Shown here one piece after another: positions 45,625 through 56,675 of a stretch of 64,000 nucleotides of DNA (position 1 is its first letter; every line of letters starts with the position of its first letter). The stretch is from assembly GCF_014207935.1 (NCBI RefSeq), contig NZ_JACHLL010000002.1:429865-493864 (forward strand). The letters are read 5' to 3'. The notes below the pieces were generated by a model. It was given only the letters and a program-made list of their open reading frames with translations. It had not been told where the DNA came from and made no database searches. Source of the DNA: Pseudomonas fluvialis. GTDB lineage: Bacteria; Pseudomonadota; Gammaproteobacteria; Pseudomonadales; Pseudomonadaceae. The position numbers and the translations under genes are program-made.

Positions 45625-46277
45625 TGGCCCTTGCAATTTTCGATCTCGATGAAACCCTGATCGACGGCGACTGCGCGTCGCTCTGGGCGCAACACATGGT
45701 GGACCTGCAGTGGGTCGACGGTGACAGTTTCCTCGCCCGCGAGCAGGAGCTGATGAGACTGTACGGGCGAGGCGAACTGGCCATGGAGGATTACATGGCA
45801 TTCACCCTCTCGCCTCTGGTCGGCCGCACGCCCGAAGAAGTGGCTTACGTTGTCGGCCCCTTCGTTGAAGACGTCATCGAGCCGCTGATTTTCAGTGATG
45901 CCATGCGCTGCGTCGCCGAGCACCGCGCCGCCGGCGACCGCATTCTGGTCATCTCCGCTTCCGCCGTGTTTCTGGTCGAAGCCATCGCCGAACGTCTGGG
46001 TATCGCCGAAGTGCTGGCCATCGACCTGGAGCAACAGCATGGCTGTTACAGCGGCAAGACCTGCGGCGTGCTGACGTACCGTGAAGGCAAGGTCACCCGC
46101 CTGCAGCAATGGCTCGGCGAGCAGGCTGAAAGCCTGGAAGGCGCCTTCTTCTACTCCGACTCGCGCAATGACCTGCCGCTGCTCTCGCAGGTCAGCAACC
46201 CCCGTGCGGTCAACCCCGACGAGGCGCTGCAGGCCCATGCACAGGAGAACGGCTGGCCCATTCTCGCCTGGCACTGA
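45624..46277 (+). CDS. HAD-IB (SerB-like) phosphatase ending the organophosphorus-type operon
   Basis: A 217-residue phosphatase. Motif I is FDLDETLIDGD (D7, D9), motif II ISAS, motif III Lys in REGKVTRLQQWL and motif IV YSDSRNDLPLL; the cap (about 15-85) is the helical subclass IB type seen in phosphoserine and phosphorylcholine phosphatases. With the upstream hydrolase it could dephosphorylate a monoester released in the cytoplasm from the imported compound. The substrate is inferred only. Confidence 0.88.
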
Positions 46278-46334
46278 CGCACCTGCCGCTGCCTGCTACC
46301 CTGCGCGTCTGCCTTCGACCTACAGGGAGCCCTC

Positions 46335-47257
<923 letters not shown>

Positions 47258-47261
<4 letters not shown>

Positions 47262-48019
47262 ACCTGCAGGCCGTCCGCGCCATCTACCTGTTCGAACTGG
47301 CCCGCACCTGGCGCACGCTGCTGCAGAGCATCGCCACGCCGGTGATCAGCACCTCGCTGTACTTCGTGGTGTTCGGCTCGGCCATCGGCTCCAGCATGAC
47401 CGAGGTCCACGGCGTCAGTTACGGCGCCTTCATCGTGCCCGGGCTGATCATGCTGGCCCTGCTCACCGAGAGCATCTCCAACGCCTCTTTCGGCATCTAT
47501 ATGCCGCGTTACTCGGGGACCATCTACGAGCTGCTCTCGGCGCCGGTATCGCCGCTGGAGATCGTCATCGGCTATGTCGGCGCCGCCGCCACCAAGTCGA
47601 TCATCCTCGGTCTGGTGATTTTGATCACCGCACGGCTGTTCGTCGACTTCGAGATCCTCCACCCGCTGTGGATGCTCGCCCTGCTGCTGCTCACCGCGTT
47701 CAGCTTCAGCCTGTTCGGCTTCATCATCGGCATCTGGGCCGACGGCTGGGAGAAGCTGCAGGTGGTGCCGGCGCTGATCGTCACGCCGCTGGCCTTCCTC
47801 GGCGGCAGTTTCTACTCCATCAGCATGCTGCCACCGCTGTGGCAGACGATCACCCTGTTCAACCCGGTGGTGTACCTGATCAACGCCTTCCGCTGGAGCT
47901 TCTTCGGCGTGGCGGATGTGGATGTCGGCGTCAGCCTGGCGATGATGGCCGGCTTCCTGACCATCTGCCTGGGTGTGGTCAGCTGGATGTTCCGCAGCGG
48001 CTACAGGCTGAAGAACTGA
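47258..48019 (+). CDS. ABC-2 type exporter permease, YadH-like
   Basis: A 253-residue inner-membrane permease with six hydrophobic segments, starting [24 protein letters not shown]. Family sequence includes [44 protein letters not shown] and [34 protein letters not shown]. It pairs with the preceding ATPase. Confidence 0.92.
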
Positions 48020-48025
48020 CGCGAT

Positions 48026-48346
48026 TCAAAGCTGCTCGGCGTCGCTGCTCTCGGCGCCGGGCTCATCGTCCGGGTCATCGTCATTGTCGGCGCAGATGGC
48101 GCCCAGGCACTGCAGGCGATGCTCGCCCTGAGCGCTGCGCAGTTGCCAGTCGTCGCCGTCCTGGCGTGCGGCGGCCAGTTCCTCGGCCGTGAAGCTCCAC
48201 ACACGTCGATTGCGGCCGTCCATGCACTCGATAAGCAGCGCCGGCTCGGTGTCGTTAAGGGTGAACTGCCAGGCGTGCAGATCGTCGATGATCAGCATGT
48301 CGCAGCTTTCCAGCACGCTGCGCAGGGTGGTCGGGGTTTGGCTCAT
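48026..48346 (-). CDS. Small acidic conserved-looking protein (possibly DUF5629)
   Basis: A 106-residue cytoplasmic protein: a mixed alpha/beta start (MSQTPTTLRSVLESCDMLIIDDLHAWQF, then ECMDGRNRRVWSFTAEELAAARQDG) and a strongly acidic tail (DNDDDPDDEPGAESSDAEQ). It resembles small pseudomonad-specific proteins of the DUF5629 type, a tentative match from memory. No function is known. It is convergent with the exporter permease, with six bases between. Confidence 0.7.
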   Translation of the reverse strand: MSQTPTTLRSVLESCDMLIIDDLHAWQFTLNDTEPALLIECMDGRNRRVWSFTAEELAAARQDGDDWQLRSAQGEHRLQCLGAICADNDDDPDDEPGAESSDAEQL

Positions 48347-48445
48347 GGCTGAATATCCGCAAATGAAAGGCGCGCATCATACCCCGTACGCTTGAGATCA
48401 TCGCGTCGGGCGGCTAACGTGGCGCCACCGTTTTGGAGACCCCGC

Positions 48446-49123
48446 ATGCGCAACCTTCGCTCTTCCCTGCTGCTGATCCTGCCGCTGTTCGCCGGCTGCC
48501 AGACCCTCGCCGATCTGGAATACAAGGACCCGGTGAAAAAGCCCAGCCAACGCTTGCAGGGCGAAATCAGCCGAGAGGGTGATCAGTGGCTGCTGCGCCC
48601 CTGCCAGGAACAGCGCCGTTTTGTCCTCAGCGATGGCGAAGGCCAGGACAACCTCAAGGACCTCGCCAGCCTTGCTGCCGATGGTCAGAACAGCCTCTAT
48701 GGCGACTTCAAGGGCCAGCTCGACAGCAGCACCCAGGCCGGCGTCGACGGCCAGTTCAACATTACCCGCCGCTACCGCGTGCAGGGTGAAGGCCATGGCT
48801 GCGATGACCCGAACTACAAGCGCGTGCGCATCCAGGCCAGCGGTCATGAGCCGGAGTGGAGCATCGCCGTCACCAGCAAGGGCCTGATCCTCAACCGCCC
48901 TGGTCAGGAAGCCCTCGCCCTGCCCTATCTGGAAGAAGACCTGCTGCAGGGCCGGCGCAACTTCTCCAGCGCCGCCAACGGCCAGCAGCTGGAGCTCTGG
49001 GTCGCCCCGCAACGCTGTCAGGACGGCATGAGCGGCAGCGTGCAACACCTCAGTGCCGAACTGCGCCTCAATGGCCAGGTCATGCGCGGCTGTGCCTATT
49101 ACGGCGGCGCCCAGGGCGACTGA
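48446..49123 (+). CDS. COG3650-like envelope lipoprotein
   Basis: A 225-residue lipoprotein with lipobox LFAGC (acyl Cys at 18) in MRNLRSSLLLILPLFAG. The C-terminal half has the GHEPEWSIAVTSKGLIL and GGGxG-type end CAYYGGAQGD seen in the COG3650 / META-like family; the N-terminal half (residues 30-115) carries LRPCQEQRRFVLSDGEGQDNL. Extra cysteines probably form disulfides. TTGGAG precedes the ATG, and the in-frame extension upstream lacks a signal peptide. Function unknown. Confidence 0.82.
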   Translation: MRNLRSSLLLILPLFAGCQTLADLEYKDPVKKPSQRLQGEISREGDQWLLRPCQEQRRFVLSDGEGQDNLKDLASLAADGQNSLYGDFKGQLDSSTQAGVDGQFNITRRYRVQGEGHGCDDPNYKRVRIQASGHEPEWSIAVTSKGLILNRPGQEALALPYLEEDLLQGRRNFSSAANGQQLELWVAPQRCQDGMSGSVQHLSAELRLNGQVMRGCAYYGGAQGD

Positions 49124-49190
49124 GCCCCAGGCAATCCCGTTAAGCGAATGACTGCCTATGCTGAGGTAAACCCCTCAGCGAGGCAGTCTC

Positions 49191-50225
49191 ATGTTGCGTA
49201 TTGCCATCAACGGTTACGGCCGCATCGGCCGGGCCGTGGTCCGCGCCCTGTTCGAACGCGGCCTGCACCAGCGCCTGCATCTGGAAGCGATCAATGACCT
49301 GGGTGACTTCGCCACCCTTGCCCACCTGACGCGCTTCGACTCCACCTTCGGCCGCTTCCCGCATACCGTGCATCTGCACGACGATATTCTGCAGATCGAC
49401 GGGCAGTCGGTGCACCTGTTCCAGGAACGCGACACCGTCAAACTGCCCTGGGGCAAGCTGGGCGTGGATGTAGTGCTGGAATGCTCGGGCAAGTTGAAAA
49501 GCCGCCAGGCCGCCGAACAGCACCTGATTGCCGGAGCTCCGCGGGTGCTGCTGTCGCATCCGCTGGACAGTGCCGACCTCACCGTGGTCTACGGTGTCAA
49601 CCACGAACAACTGGGCAGCCAGCAACTGGTGTCCAACGCCTCCTGCACCACCAACTGCCTGGCGCCGCTGGCCAAGGTGCTGCACGACGCGGTCGGCATT
49701 CGCCAGGGCCTGGTGACCACCGTGCATGCCTACACCAACGATCAGAACCTGCTCGACAAGGATCACGATGATCTCTATCGCGCGCGCGCCGCCGCCCTGT
49801 CGATGATCCCCACCAGTACCGGTGCGGCCAAGGCCATCGGCCTGGTCCTACCGGAGCTGGCCGGCCGTCTGGATGGCCTGGCGGTGCGCGTGCCCACGCC
49901 CAACGTATCCCTGGTCGACCTCACGTTCCAGGCCGAGCGGGCCTGCACCCTGGCCAGCATCAACCAGGCCCTGCAACAGGGCGCGCGGCAGCTGCCGCTG
50001 GGGGTCATGGAGTGCAATGACCTGCCCCTGGTATCCGCCGATTTCAATGGCTATCCGGTGTCCTGCGTGGTCGATCTCAACCACACCCGAGTCCAGGGCG
50101 ACCTGGTCAAGGTTCTGGCCTGGTACGACAACGAGTGGGCCTTCGCCAACCGCATGCTTGACGTGCTGCTGGCCTGGCTACACCCGCTGGAGCAGCACTA
50201 CAGCACTCCACGCGGCGCGGGCTAA
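49191..50225 (+). CDS. Type I GAPDH/erythrose-4-phosphate dehydrogenase paralogue
   Basis: A 344-residue NAD(P)-dependent aldehyde dehydrogenase of the GAPDH fold. It has the Rossmann start RIAINGYGRIGRAVVRAL, the catalytic Cys152 in SNASCTTNC, TTVHAYTNDQ, IPTSTGAAKA, RVPTPNVSLVDLTF and WYDNEWAFANRM. The catalytic HAYTNDQ and the INDL coenzyme loop are closer to the Epd/GapB subgroup than to glycolytic GapA, so the physiological substrate may be erythrose 4-phosphate (pyridoxal phosphate synthesis) or glyceraldehyde 3-phosphate. The gene stands alone. Confidence 0.9.
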   Translation: MLRIAINGYGRIGRAVVRALFERGLHQRLHLEAINDLGDFATLAHLTRFDSTFGRFPHTVHLHDDILQIDGQSVHLFQERDTVKLPWGKLGVDVVLECSGKLKSRQAAEQHLIAGAPRVLLSHPLDSADLTVVYGVNHEQLGSQQLVSNASCTTNCLAPLAKVLHDAVGIRQGLVTTVHAYTNDQNLLDKDHDDLYRARAAALSMIPTSTGAAKAIGLVLPELAGRLDGLAVRVPTPNVSLVDLTFQAERACTLASINQALQQGARQLPLGVMECNDLPLVSADFNGYPVSCVVDLNHTRVQGDLVKVLAWYDNEWAFANRMLDVLLAWLHPLEQHYSTPRGAG

Positions 50226-50252
50226 AGCGTGACGCAACGCACATTTTTTAAG

Positions 50253-50269
50253 TTGCTTTTGTAAAGCAA
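50253..50269. promoter_or_regulatory. 17-bp palindrome upstream of the second polyamine-binding gene
   Basis: TTGCTTT-tgt-AAAGCAA is a perfect inverted repeat 91-107 bases upstream of the start at 50360, in an A+T-rich stretch. It is a possible operator; no regulator is assigned. Confidence 0.4.
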
Positions 50270-50338
50270 AGCAAACACTATCGGGTGACATTTCGCACGC
50301 CCGTACCGCCACGAGCGCGCTCGACAGCAGATCAATAA

Positions 50339-51460
<1,122 letters not shown>

Positions 51461-51461
51461 T

Positions 51462-52565
51462 TCAGTCGCGCCAACGTGCACTGCCGGCAACCACTGCCGG
51501 CAGTGCCGCTCCCTCTTCCGCGCACGCGCGTATCCGCTCCAGATCCTCCGCCAGCTCAAACCCATTGGCCTGCAACCAGGCGGCGTCATAGTAGCTGCCC
51601 GCGTAACGCTCCCCGCCATCGCACAGAATTGCCACCACCGAGCCACGCTCGCCTCGCTCGTGCATGTGCCTGGCCGCCAGCAAGGCCCCCACCAGATTGG
51701 TTCCAGTAGACGCCCCGACCCGCCGCCCCAGTCGCCCGCTCAGGTAGCGCATGGCCGCCAACGACAGGTTGTCCGGCACCCGGCACATGGCATCCAGGAC
51801 ATCGGGCATGAAAGATGGCTCCACCTGCGGCCGGCCAATGCCCTCGATCCGCGAACCATCCTCGCGCCTCAGTGTGCGGTCACCGCTCACGAAAGCCTCG
51901 TAGAACACCGAGCGTTCAGCATCCGCACACAGCACCTGGGTCGGGTGCTGCCGATAGCGGACATAGCGTCCCAGCGTGGCCAGTGTGCCGCCGGTTCCCG
52001 GGCTTGAGACCAGCCAACGAGGTAGTGGATTGGGCTCGAAACGCATCTGCTGGAAAATCGACTCGGCAATGTTGTTGTTGGCCCGCCAGTCCGTGGCCCG
52101 CTCGGCGTAGGTGAACTGATCCATGAAGTGCCCACCGGTTTCACGCGCCAGCTGGCGCGAGGCCTCATGCAGGGCGCACGGATCATCGACCAGATGGCTC
52201 TGCCCGCCATAGAACTCGATCTGGGCGATCTTGGCCTTCGAGGTTGTGGCCGGCATCACCGCGATAAACGGCAACCCGAGCAACCGGGCAAAATACGCCT
52301 CGGAGACTGCCGTCGAACCACTGGAGGCCTCGATCACCGGCGCCCCCGGTCGCAACCAGCCATTACACAGCGCATAGAGGAACAGGGAGCGGGCCAGACG
52401 GTGTTTCAGGCTGCCGGTTGGGTGGCTGGACTCGTCCTTGAAATACAGATCCACGCCTGGGAACCCAGGCAGCGCCAACGGAATCAGGTGCGTGTCCGCG
52501 CTACGCTGGAAGTCAGCCTCGATCCGCCGCACGGCCTCGCCCACCCACTGCCGGTAATCGCTCAT
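51462..52565 (-). CDS. PLP-dependent cysteine synthase/desulfhydrase family protein (Cds1-like)
   Basis: A 367-residue PLP enzyme of the beta-family. The Schiff-base Lys is K54 in HPTGSLKHRLA, the substrate loop is EASSGSTAVSEAYFARLLGLPF, and the phosphate loop is SSPGTGGTLATLG. The sequence matches the Cds1-type cysteine desulfhydrase group better than CysK or CysM, which suggests breakdown of cysteine to pyruvate, sulfide and ammonia. The ATG at 52565 has GAGGAG upstream. It lies 10 bases downstream of the EamA exporter gene on the same strand and converges with the polyamine-binding gene. Confidence 0.87.
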   Translation of the reverse strand: MSDYRQWVGEAVRRIEADFQRSADTHLIPLALPGFPGVDLYFKDESSHPTGSLKHRLARSLFLYALCNGWLRPGAPVIEASSGSTAVSEAYFARLLGLPFIAVMPATTSKAKIAQIEFYGGQSHLVDDPCALHEASRQLARETGGHFMDQFTYAERATDWRANNNIAESIFQQMRFEPNPLPRWLVSSPGTGGTLATLGRYVRYRQHPTQVLCADAERSVFYEAFVSGDRTLRREDGSRIEGIGRPQVEPSFMPDVLDAMCRVPDNLSLAAMRYLSGRLGRRVGASTGTNLVGALLAARHMHERGERGSVVAILCDGGERYAGSYYDAAWLQANGFELAEDLERIRACAEEGAALPAVVAGSARWRD

Positions 52566-52575
52566 GGAGTTCTCC

Positions 52576-53475
52576 TCAGTCAAGAATGCCGGCTGGCGCC
52601 GACGCTTTTGATCGCCACTGGCTCAGGGCCAGCCCAGCAAAAACCAGCCCTGCCGCCAGGATCTGAGCGCCCGACAGCCGCTCGCCCAGCAATGTCACCG
52701 CGAAAATCAGGGTGAACACCGGAATCAGGTTGACCCAGGCTGCCGCCTGCGAGGCCGGCAGACGGGCCACGGCGTAATTGAACAGCCCATAGGCTCCCAC
52801 CGTCACCAACGTCCCCAGATAGATCACCGCGAGCCCTCCCTGCCAGCCCGGCAGTACCGGTGGAGACTCCAGCCAGAACGCCAGCGGCATGAAAAACAGT
52901 GTCCCGGCAAAAGCCTGCAAGGCCGTCAGCAAGAACGTCGAATAGCGCGGGGAGAGATGCTTGAGCAGCAAGGTATAGCCAGTGGCACAGAGCATGGCCA
53001 GAAACTCGAAGGCATTACCCAGCAGCGGGTTGGGCGCGCCTGCCTGCGCATCACCAGCCAGGCTCAGCCAGACCGCCCCGGCGATCGCCAGCCCGAACCC
53101 GAGCAGAGTCATGCGGCTGACCCGTTCGCCCAGCAGGACATAGGCGCCGACCGCCACCAGCAGGGGGAGAAGCGCGGTGATCATGCCGGCCTGCGCAGCG
53201 CTGGTGTTCTGCAAGGCCCAGGCCTCGAAGATGAAGTACAGGCAGGGCTCGCAGAGGGTCAGGCCCAGCAGGTACTTCCAGTCCCCAGGCTGGTAGCGCA
53301 TTCCCCCGCGCCAATGCCAGGCCAGTGCAAACAGCCCGGCACCGATCAGCATGCGGGCAGCAATCACCCATAGTGCCGGCAGCTCGGCAAAAGCCAGTTT
53401 CAAGGCAATGAAGGAGCTGCCCCACAGGGCCATGGCCAGCACCAGCGCCAGCAGCGCCCCTTTTGCGCGCACCAT
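52576..53475 (-). CDS. EamA-family (DMT) transporter
   Basis: A 299-residue inner-membrane carrier with ten hydrophobic segments in two EamA repeats, starting LLALVLAMALWGSSFIALKLAF and with the second repeat from FLLTALQAFAGTLFFMPLA. Such proteins export amino acids or metabolites; YdcZ/EamA relatives export cysteine pathway compounds, and here the downstream gene is a cysteine-degrading enzyme, so a thiol or amino acid is a reasonable guess. A perfect inverted repeat sits upstream at 53534-53549. Confidence 0.9.
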   Translation of the reverse strand: MVRAKGALLALVLAMALWGSSFIALKLAFAELPALWVIAARMLIGAGLFALAWHWRGGMRYQPGDWKYLLGLTLCEPCLYFIFEAWALQNTSAAQAGMITALLPLLVAVGAYVLLGERVSRMTLLGFGLAIAGAVWLSLAGDAQAGAPNPLLGNAFEFLAMLCATGYTLLLKHLSPRYSTFLLTALQAFAGTLFFMPLAFWLESPPVLPGWQGGLAVIYLGTLVTVGAYGLFNYAVARLPASQAAAWVNLIPVFTLIFAVTLLGERLSGAQILAAGLVFAGLALSQWRSKASAPAGILD

Positions 53476-53533
53476 AAGGACTCCTGATAAAACCGCAGTA
53501 TAGAACCCGGCACACTGGGACTCCGGTACAGCA

Positions 53534-53549
53534 GGGTGCTATTGCACCC
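53534..53549. promoter_or_regulatory. Inverted repeat upstream of the EamA transporter gene
   Basis: GGGTGC-tatt-GCACCC is a perfect 6-bp inverted repeat, extended by GTAC on each outer side (53526-53529 and 53550-53553). It lies in the 179-base gap between the EamA gene and nhaA and may be an operator for either. Confidence 0.4.
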
Positions 53550-53587
53550 GTACAGCGCCCTGAAAATGCGCATATAGCAAATAAGAA

Positions 53588-53623
53588 TATAATTTTTGTT
53601 TAACCAAACTCTTTATCTGGTTA
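53588..53623 (+). promoter_or_regulatory. nhaA promoter region: TATAAT and inverted repeat
   Basis: A perfect -10 hexamer TATAAT at 53588-53593, with no good -35 at normal spacing. It is followed by TAACCA-N11-TGGTTA (53601-53623), an inverted repeat that could bind a regulator or form a leader hairpin upstream of nhaA. Confidence 0.45.
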
Positions 53624-53654
53624 GGCTTTAACGCGTTTTTCAAGGAGTATTCCC

Positions 53655-54836
53655 ATGACTGCACTGCGAAACGCGCTTGCGCGCTTCTTTCAACTGGAGT
53701 CAGCCAGCGGCCTGCTGCTGATTGCTGCCGCTGTGCTCGCCATGCTGATCAGCAACTCCCCCTTCGCCCACCTCTACAATTCTTTCCTGGACGTACCGGT
53801 TGCCGTGCAGATCGGCGCCCTGAACATCGCCAAGCCCCTGCTGCTGTGGATCAACGACGGCCTGATGGCGATCTTCTTCCTGCTGGTCGGCCTGGAGCTC
53901 AAGCGTGAGGTGGTCTACGGCCAGCTGGCCACCCCTTCACAGATCATCCTGCCGGGCGCCGCTGCCATCGGCGGCATGCTGGTGCCGGCGCTGGTGTACG
54001 CCTGGTTCAACCAGGGCGACAGCGAAGCCATGCGCGGCTGGGCCATCCCCATGGCCACCGACATCGCCTTCGCCCTGGGCGTACTGGCCCTGCTGGGCTC
54101 GCGGGTGCCAACCTCGCTCAAGCTGTTCCTGATGACCCTGGCGATCATCGACGACCTGGGCGCCATCATCGTCATCGCCCTGTTCTACTCCAGCGAGCTG
54201 TCCAGCCTCTCGCTGATGCTGGCTGGCGCGGCACTGATCGGCCTGTTTGCTCTCAACCGCATGGGCGTACGCCAGCTGGGCCCTTACCTGCTGCTGGGTC
54301 TTTTCCTCTGGGTCTGCGTGCTGAAAAGCGGCGTGCACGCCACGCTGGCCGGTGTGGCACTGGCCTTCTTCATTCCGGTCAAAGGCGACAATCCCGAGTA
54401 CTCACCGCTGGCCACGCTGGAACATGCCCTGCATGGCTGGGTGGCCTTTGGCATCTTGCCGCTGTTTGCCTTTGCCAATGCCGGCGTCTCGCTGCAGGGC
54501 ATGAGCCTACAGAGCTTCCTGCAACCGGTACCGCTGGGCATTGCCGCCGGCCTGCTGCTAGGCAAGACCGTCGGCGTCCTTGGTCTGACGGCCATCGCCG
54601 TGTTCACCCGCCTGGCCCGCCTGCCCGAAGGCGCCAACTGGGGGCAACTGCTGGGCGTGGCCGTGCTCTGCGGCATCGGCTTCACCATGAGCCTGTTTGT
54701 CGGCTCCCTGGCCTTCACCCCGGATGTCAGCCCCTATGCCGGCCAGGACCGCATGGGCATTCTCACCGGCTCACTGCTGGCCGCCGTGCTCGGCTATCTG
54801 ATCTGCCGGCTGAGCAGCCGTGCTCCCGGCCACTGA
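53655..54836 (+). CDS. nhaA: Na+/H+ antiporter NhaA
   Basis: Exports Na+ (or Li+) in exchange for protons at the inner membrane, for pH and salt homeostasis. The 393-residue protein has the ion-binding Asp pair D166/D167 in [12 protein letters not shown] and the extra Asp D136 in [10 protein letters not shown], with [13 protein letters not shown] and a C-terminal [20 protein letters not shown] lies upstream of the ATG. A terminator shared with bfr follows. Confidence 0.96.
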   Translation: MTALRNALARFFQLESASGLLLIAAAVLAMLISNSPFAHLYNSFLDVPVAVQIGALNIAKPLLLWINDGLMAIFFLLVGLELKREVVYGQLATPSQIILPGAAAIGGMLVPALVYAWFNQGDSEAMRGWAIPMATDIAFALGVLALLGSRVPTSLKLFLMTLAIIDDLGAIIVIALFYSSELSSLSLMLAGAALIGLFALNRMGVRQLGPYLLLGLFLWVCVLKSGVHATLAGVALAFFIPVKGDNPEYSPLATLEHALHGWVAFGILPLFAFANAGVSLQGMSLQSFLQPVPLGIAAGLLLGKTVGVLGLTAIAVFTRLARLPEGANWGQLLGVAVLCGIGFTMSLFVGSLAFTPDVSPYAGQDRMGILTGSLLAAVLGYLICRLSSRAPGH

Positions 54837-54850
54837 TGCCAGCGCACAGC

Positions 54851-54879
54851 AAAAAGCCCGTCCATTGGACGGGCTTTTT
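54851..54879. terminator. Bidirectional terminator between nhaA and bfr
   Basis: AAAAAGCCCGTCCA pairs with TGGACGGGCTTTTT around one base (a small loop in practice), with T runs on both strands. It ends nhaA rightward and bfr leftward. Confidence 0.92.
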
Positions 54880-54901
54880 GTTTGGCCGGGCTGACGCCGG
54901 A

Positions 54902-55372
54902 TCACTCGTCCATCTGTGACTGCAGGTAGTTCTGCAAACCCACCTTCTCGATCAGGCCAAGCTGGGTTTCCAGCCAGTCCACATGCTCCTCTTCGGACTC
55001 GAGGATGTCTTCGAGCAACTCGCGGGTGGCGTAATCGCCGGCGCTCTCGCAATAGGCAATCGCCGCTTTGAGATCAGGAATACCCTTCATCTCCAGCTTG
55101 AGATCGCACTCGAGCATTTCCTTGACGTTCTCGCCGATCAGCAGCTTGCCCAGATCCTGCAGGTTGGGCAGACCTTCGAGAAAGAGAATGCGCTTGGTCA
55201 GTTTGTCGGCATGCTTCATCTCGTCGATGGACTCGTGGTACTCGTGCTCGCCGAGCTTTTCCAGTCCCCAGTCCTGATACATGCGCGCGTGCAGGAAGTA
55301 CTGGTTGATGGCCACCAGTTCGTTGCCAAGGATCTTGTTCAGATGCTGAATGACCTTCTTGTCGCCTTTCAT
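54902..55372 (-). CDS. bfr: Bacterioferritin
   Basis: A 156-residue iron-storage subunit of the 24-mer. All ferroxidase ligands are present, E18, E51, H54, E94, E127 and H130, plus the heme-axial M52, so it is the heme-binding bacterioferritin that Bfd reduces. The ATG at 55372 with GAGGCG upstream is the family start; the frame is open 78 further codons without family sequence. bfd lies upstream on the same strand. Confidence 0.97.
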   Translation of the reverse strand: MKGDKKVIQHLNKILGNELVAINQYFLHARMYQDWGLEKLGEHEYHESIDEMKHADKLTKRILFLEGLPNLQDLGKLLIGENVKEMLECDLKLEMKGIPDLKAAIAYCESAGDYATRELLEDILESEEEHVDWLETQLGLIEKVGLQNYLQSQMDE

Positions 55373-55512
55373 GACTCGCGCCTCTATCAAGCCCAATGAG
55401 TAACGCCCGAGTCTGGTCCGCGACCTCCTCACTGTCAAACCCAGGACAAACAACGCGGAGCCTGCAGGCCAGTGCGTGCCGCAGCGTTGAGTCCATAAAA
55501 GGCAGACGAAAA

Positions 55513-55535
55513 AAAACCGGGCCTGGCCCGGTTTT
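55513..55535 (-). terminator. Intrinsic terminator of bfd
   Basis: AAAACCGGGCC and GGCCCGGTTTT pair around one T; read leftward the stem is followed by eight T. It lies 16 bases past the bfd stop and separates bfd from bfr, so bfr has its own promoter. Confidence 0.9.
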
Positions 55536-55550
55536 GCTCGACGCTGATGC

Positions 55551-55784
55551 TCATGCCACCGCGTAGGCCGCTGGCGTAAAGGTCTGTACGCCGACCTGAC
55601 CAACATGGGCAGTGTGCATGTTGCTCACGGTTTCGCGCACGATCTGCTTGGCCAGGCAGGCGCATTTACCACACTGGGAGCCGACACCGAGGGTTTCACG
55701 CACTTCGCGATAGCTGCAGCAGCCTTCATAGATGGCTTCGCGGATCTGGCCGTCGGTAATCCCGTTGCAGAGGCAGACGTACAT
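55551..55784 (-). CDS. bfd: Bacterioferritin-associated ferredoxin
   Basis: A 77-residue [2Fe-2S] protein that reduces the bacterioferritin core to release iron. The four cluster ligands are C4, C6, C38 and C41 (MYVCLCNGI and GVGSQCGKC). A Fur-box-like sequence 40-58 bases upstream suggests induction under iron starvation, as in P. aeruginosa. bfr is downstream. Confidence 0.95.
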   Translation of the reverse strand: MYVCLCNGITDGQIREAIYEGCCSYREVRETLGVGSQCGKCACLAKQIVRETVSNMHTAHVGQVGVQTFTPAAYAVA

Positions 55785-55823
55785 GCGAATGAGTCCTGAT
55801 TAAGCGTTTGAGCGGAGCTTAAT

Positions 55824-55842
55824 CTTAATGAGAATGCTTGTC
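55824..55842. promoter_or_regulatory. Candidate Fur box upstream of bfd
   Basis: CTTAATGAGAATGCTTGTC matches the 19-base Fur consensus GATAATGATAATCATTATC at 13 positions. It lies 40-58 bases upstream of the bfd start, where Fur would overlap the promoter. Confidence 0.55.
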
Positions 55843-55955
55843 AAAGCATCCGCTACTTATTCGTAACAGCAGTCCCGAAGAAGCAGGCCGTTGATTGAAT
55901 CTGGCCATAGGGTGCGCCGACCAACGGTCAGTCATTAGCCAACGAGCAGACAGAA

Positions 55956-55979
55956 AAAACCCGGCCGTAGCCGGGTTTT
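55956..55979 (-). terminator. Intrinsic terminator of rnt
   Basis: AAAACCCGGC and GCCGGGTTTT pair around loop CGTA, with TTTTTTCTG after the stem in the leftward direction, 18 bases past the rnt stop. Confidence 0.9.
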
Positions 55980-55997
55980 CGATCAGGACGAGTGCAC

Positions 55998-56675
55998 TCA
56001 GTCCTCGTCGTCCATCCAACCGCCCATCTGCTTCCAACTGTTGACGATGCCGCAGAACAGCTCGGCGGTCTTTTCGGTGTCGTAACGTGCCGAATGCGCC
56101 TCCTTGCCGTCGAAAGGGATACCGGCTGCCTGACAGGCCTTGGCCAGCACCGTTTGGCCATAAGCAAGGCCGGCAAGGGTCGCGGTATCGAAGCTGGAGA
56201 ACGGGTGGAACGGGTTGCGCTTGAGCGCGGTGCGATTGACCGCAGCATTGAGGAAGCCGAGGTCGAAACTGCTGTTGTGACCGACCAGGATCGCCCGCTT
56301 GCAGCCATTAGCCTTGAGCGATTTGCGGATGCCGCGGAAGATTTCGCCCAGCGCGTGCTCTTCACTCACCGCCATGCGCAGCGGGTGATCCAGCTTGATG
56401 CCGGTGAAGTCCAGCGCCGCCTGCTCGATATTGGCTCCGGCGAAGGGCTCGATGCGGAAGAAGTAGGTGTGCTCGGGAAACAGCAGGCCCTCCTCGTCCA
56501 TGCCGATGGTGACCGCGGCAATTTCCAGCAGGGCATCGGTGGCCGAATTGAAGCCACCGGTCTCGACGTCCACCACCACCGGCAGATAGCCACGGAAACG
56601 CCGGGCCATCGGTGGTTTGAGACCACCGCTATGCGGCTCCAGCTCGTCTTCGTAGTACTCCAGATCTTCACTCAT
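55998..56675 (-). CDS. rnt: Ribonuclease T
   Basis: A 225-residue DEDD 3'-5' exoribonuclease that trims tRNA and stable RNA ends. Catalytic motifs are [11 protein letters not shown] (D36, E38), [10 protein letters not shown] and [14 protein letters not shown]. The ATG at 56675 overlaps the pyrC stop by eight bases (56668-56675), so the two are coupled. In P. aeruginosa, as I recall, a peroxiredoxin gene separates rnt from bfd; none is present here. Confidence 0.96.
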   Translation of the reverse strand: MSEDLEYYEDELEPHSGGLKPPMARRFRGYLPVVVDVETGGFNSATDALLEIAAVTIGMDEEGLLFPEHTYFFRIEPFAGANIEQAALDFTGIKLDHPLRMAVSEEHALGEIFRGIRKSLKANGCKRAILVGHNSSFDLGFLNAAVNRTALKRNPFHPFSSFDTATLAGLAYGQTVLAKACQAAGIPFDGKEAHSARYDTEKTAELFCGIVNSWKQMGGWMDDED

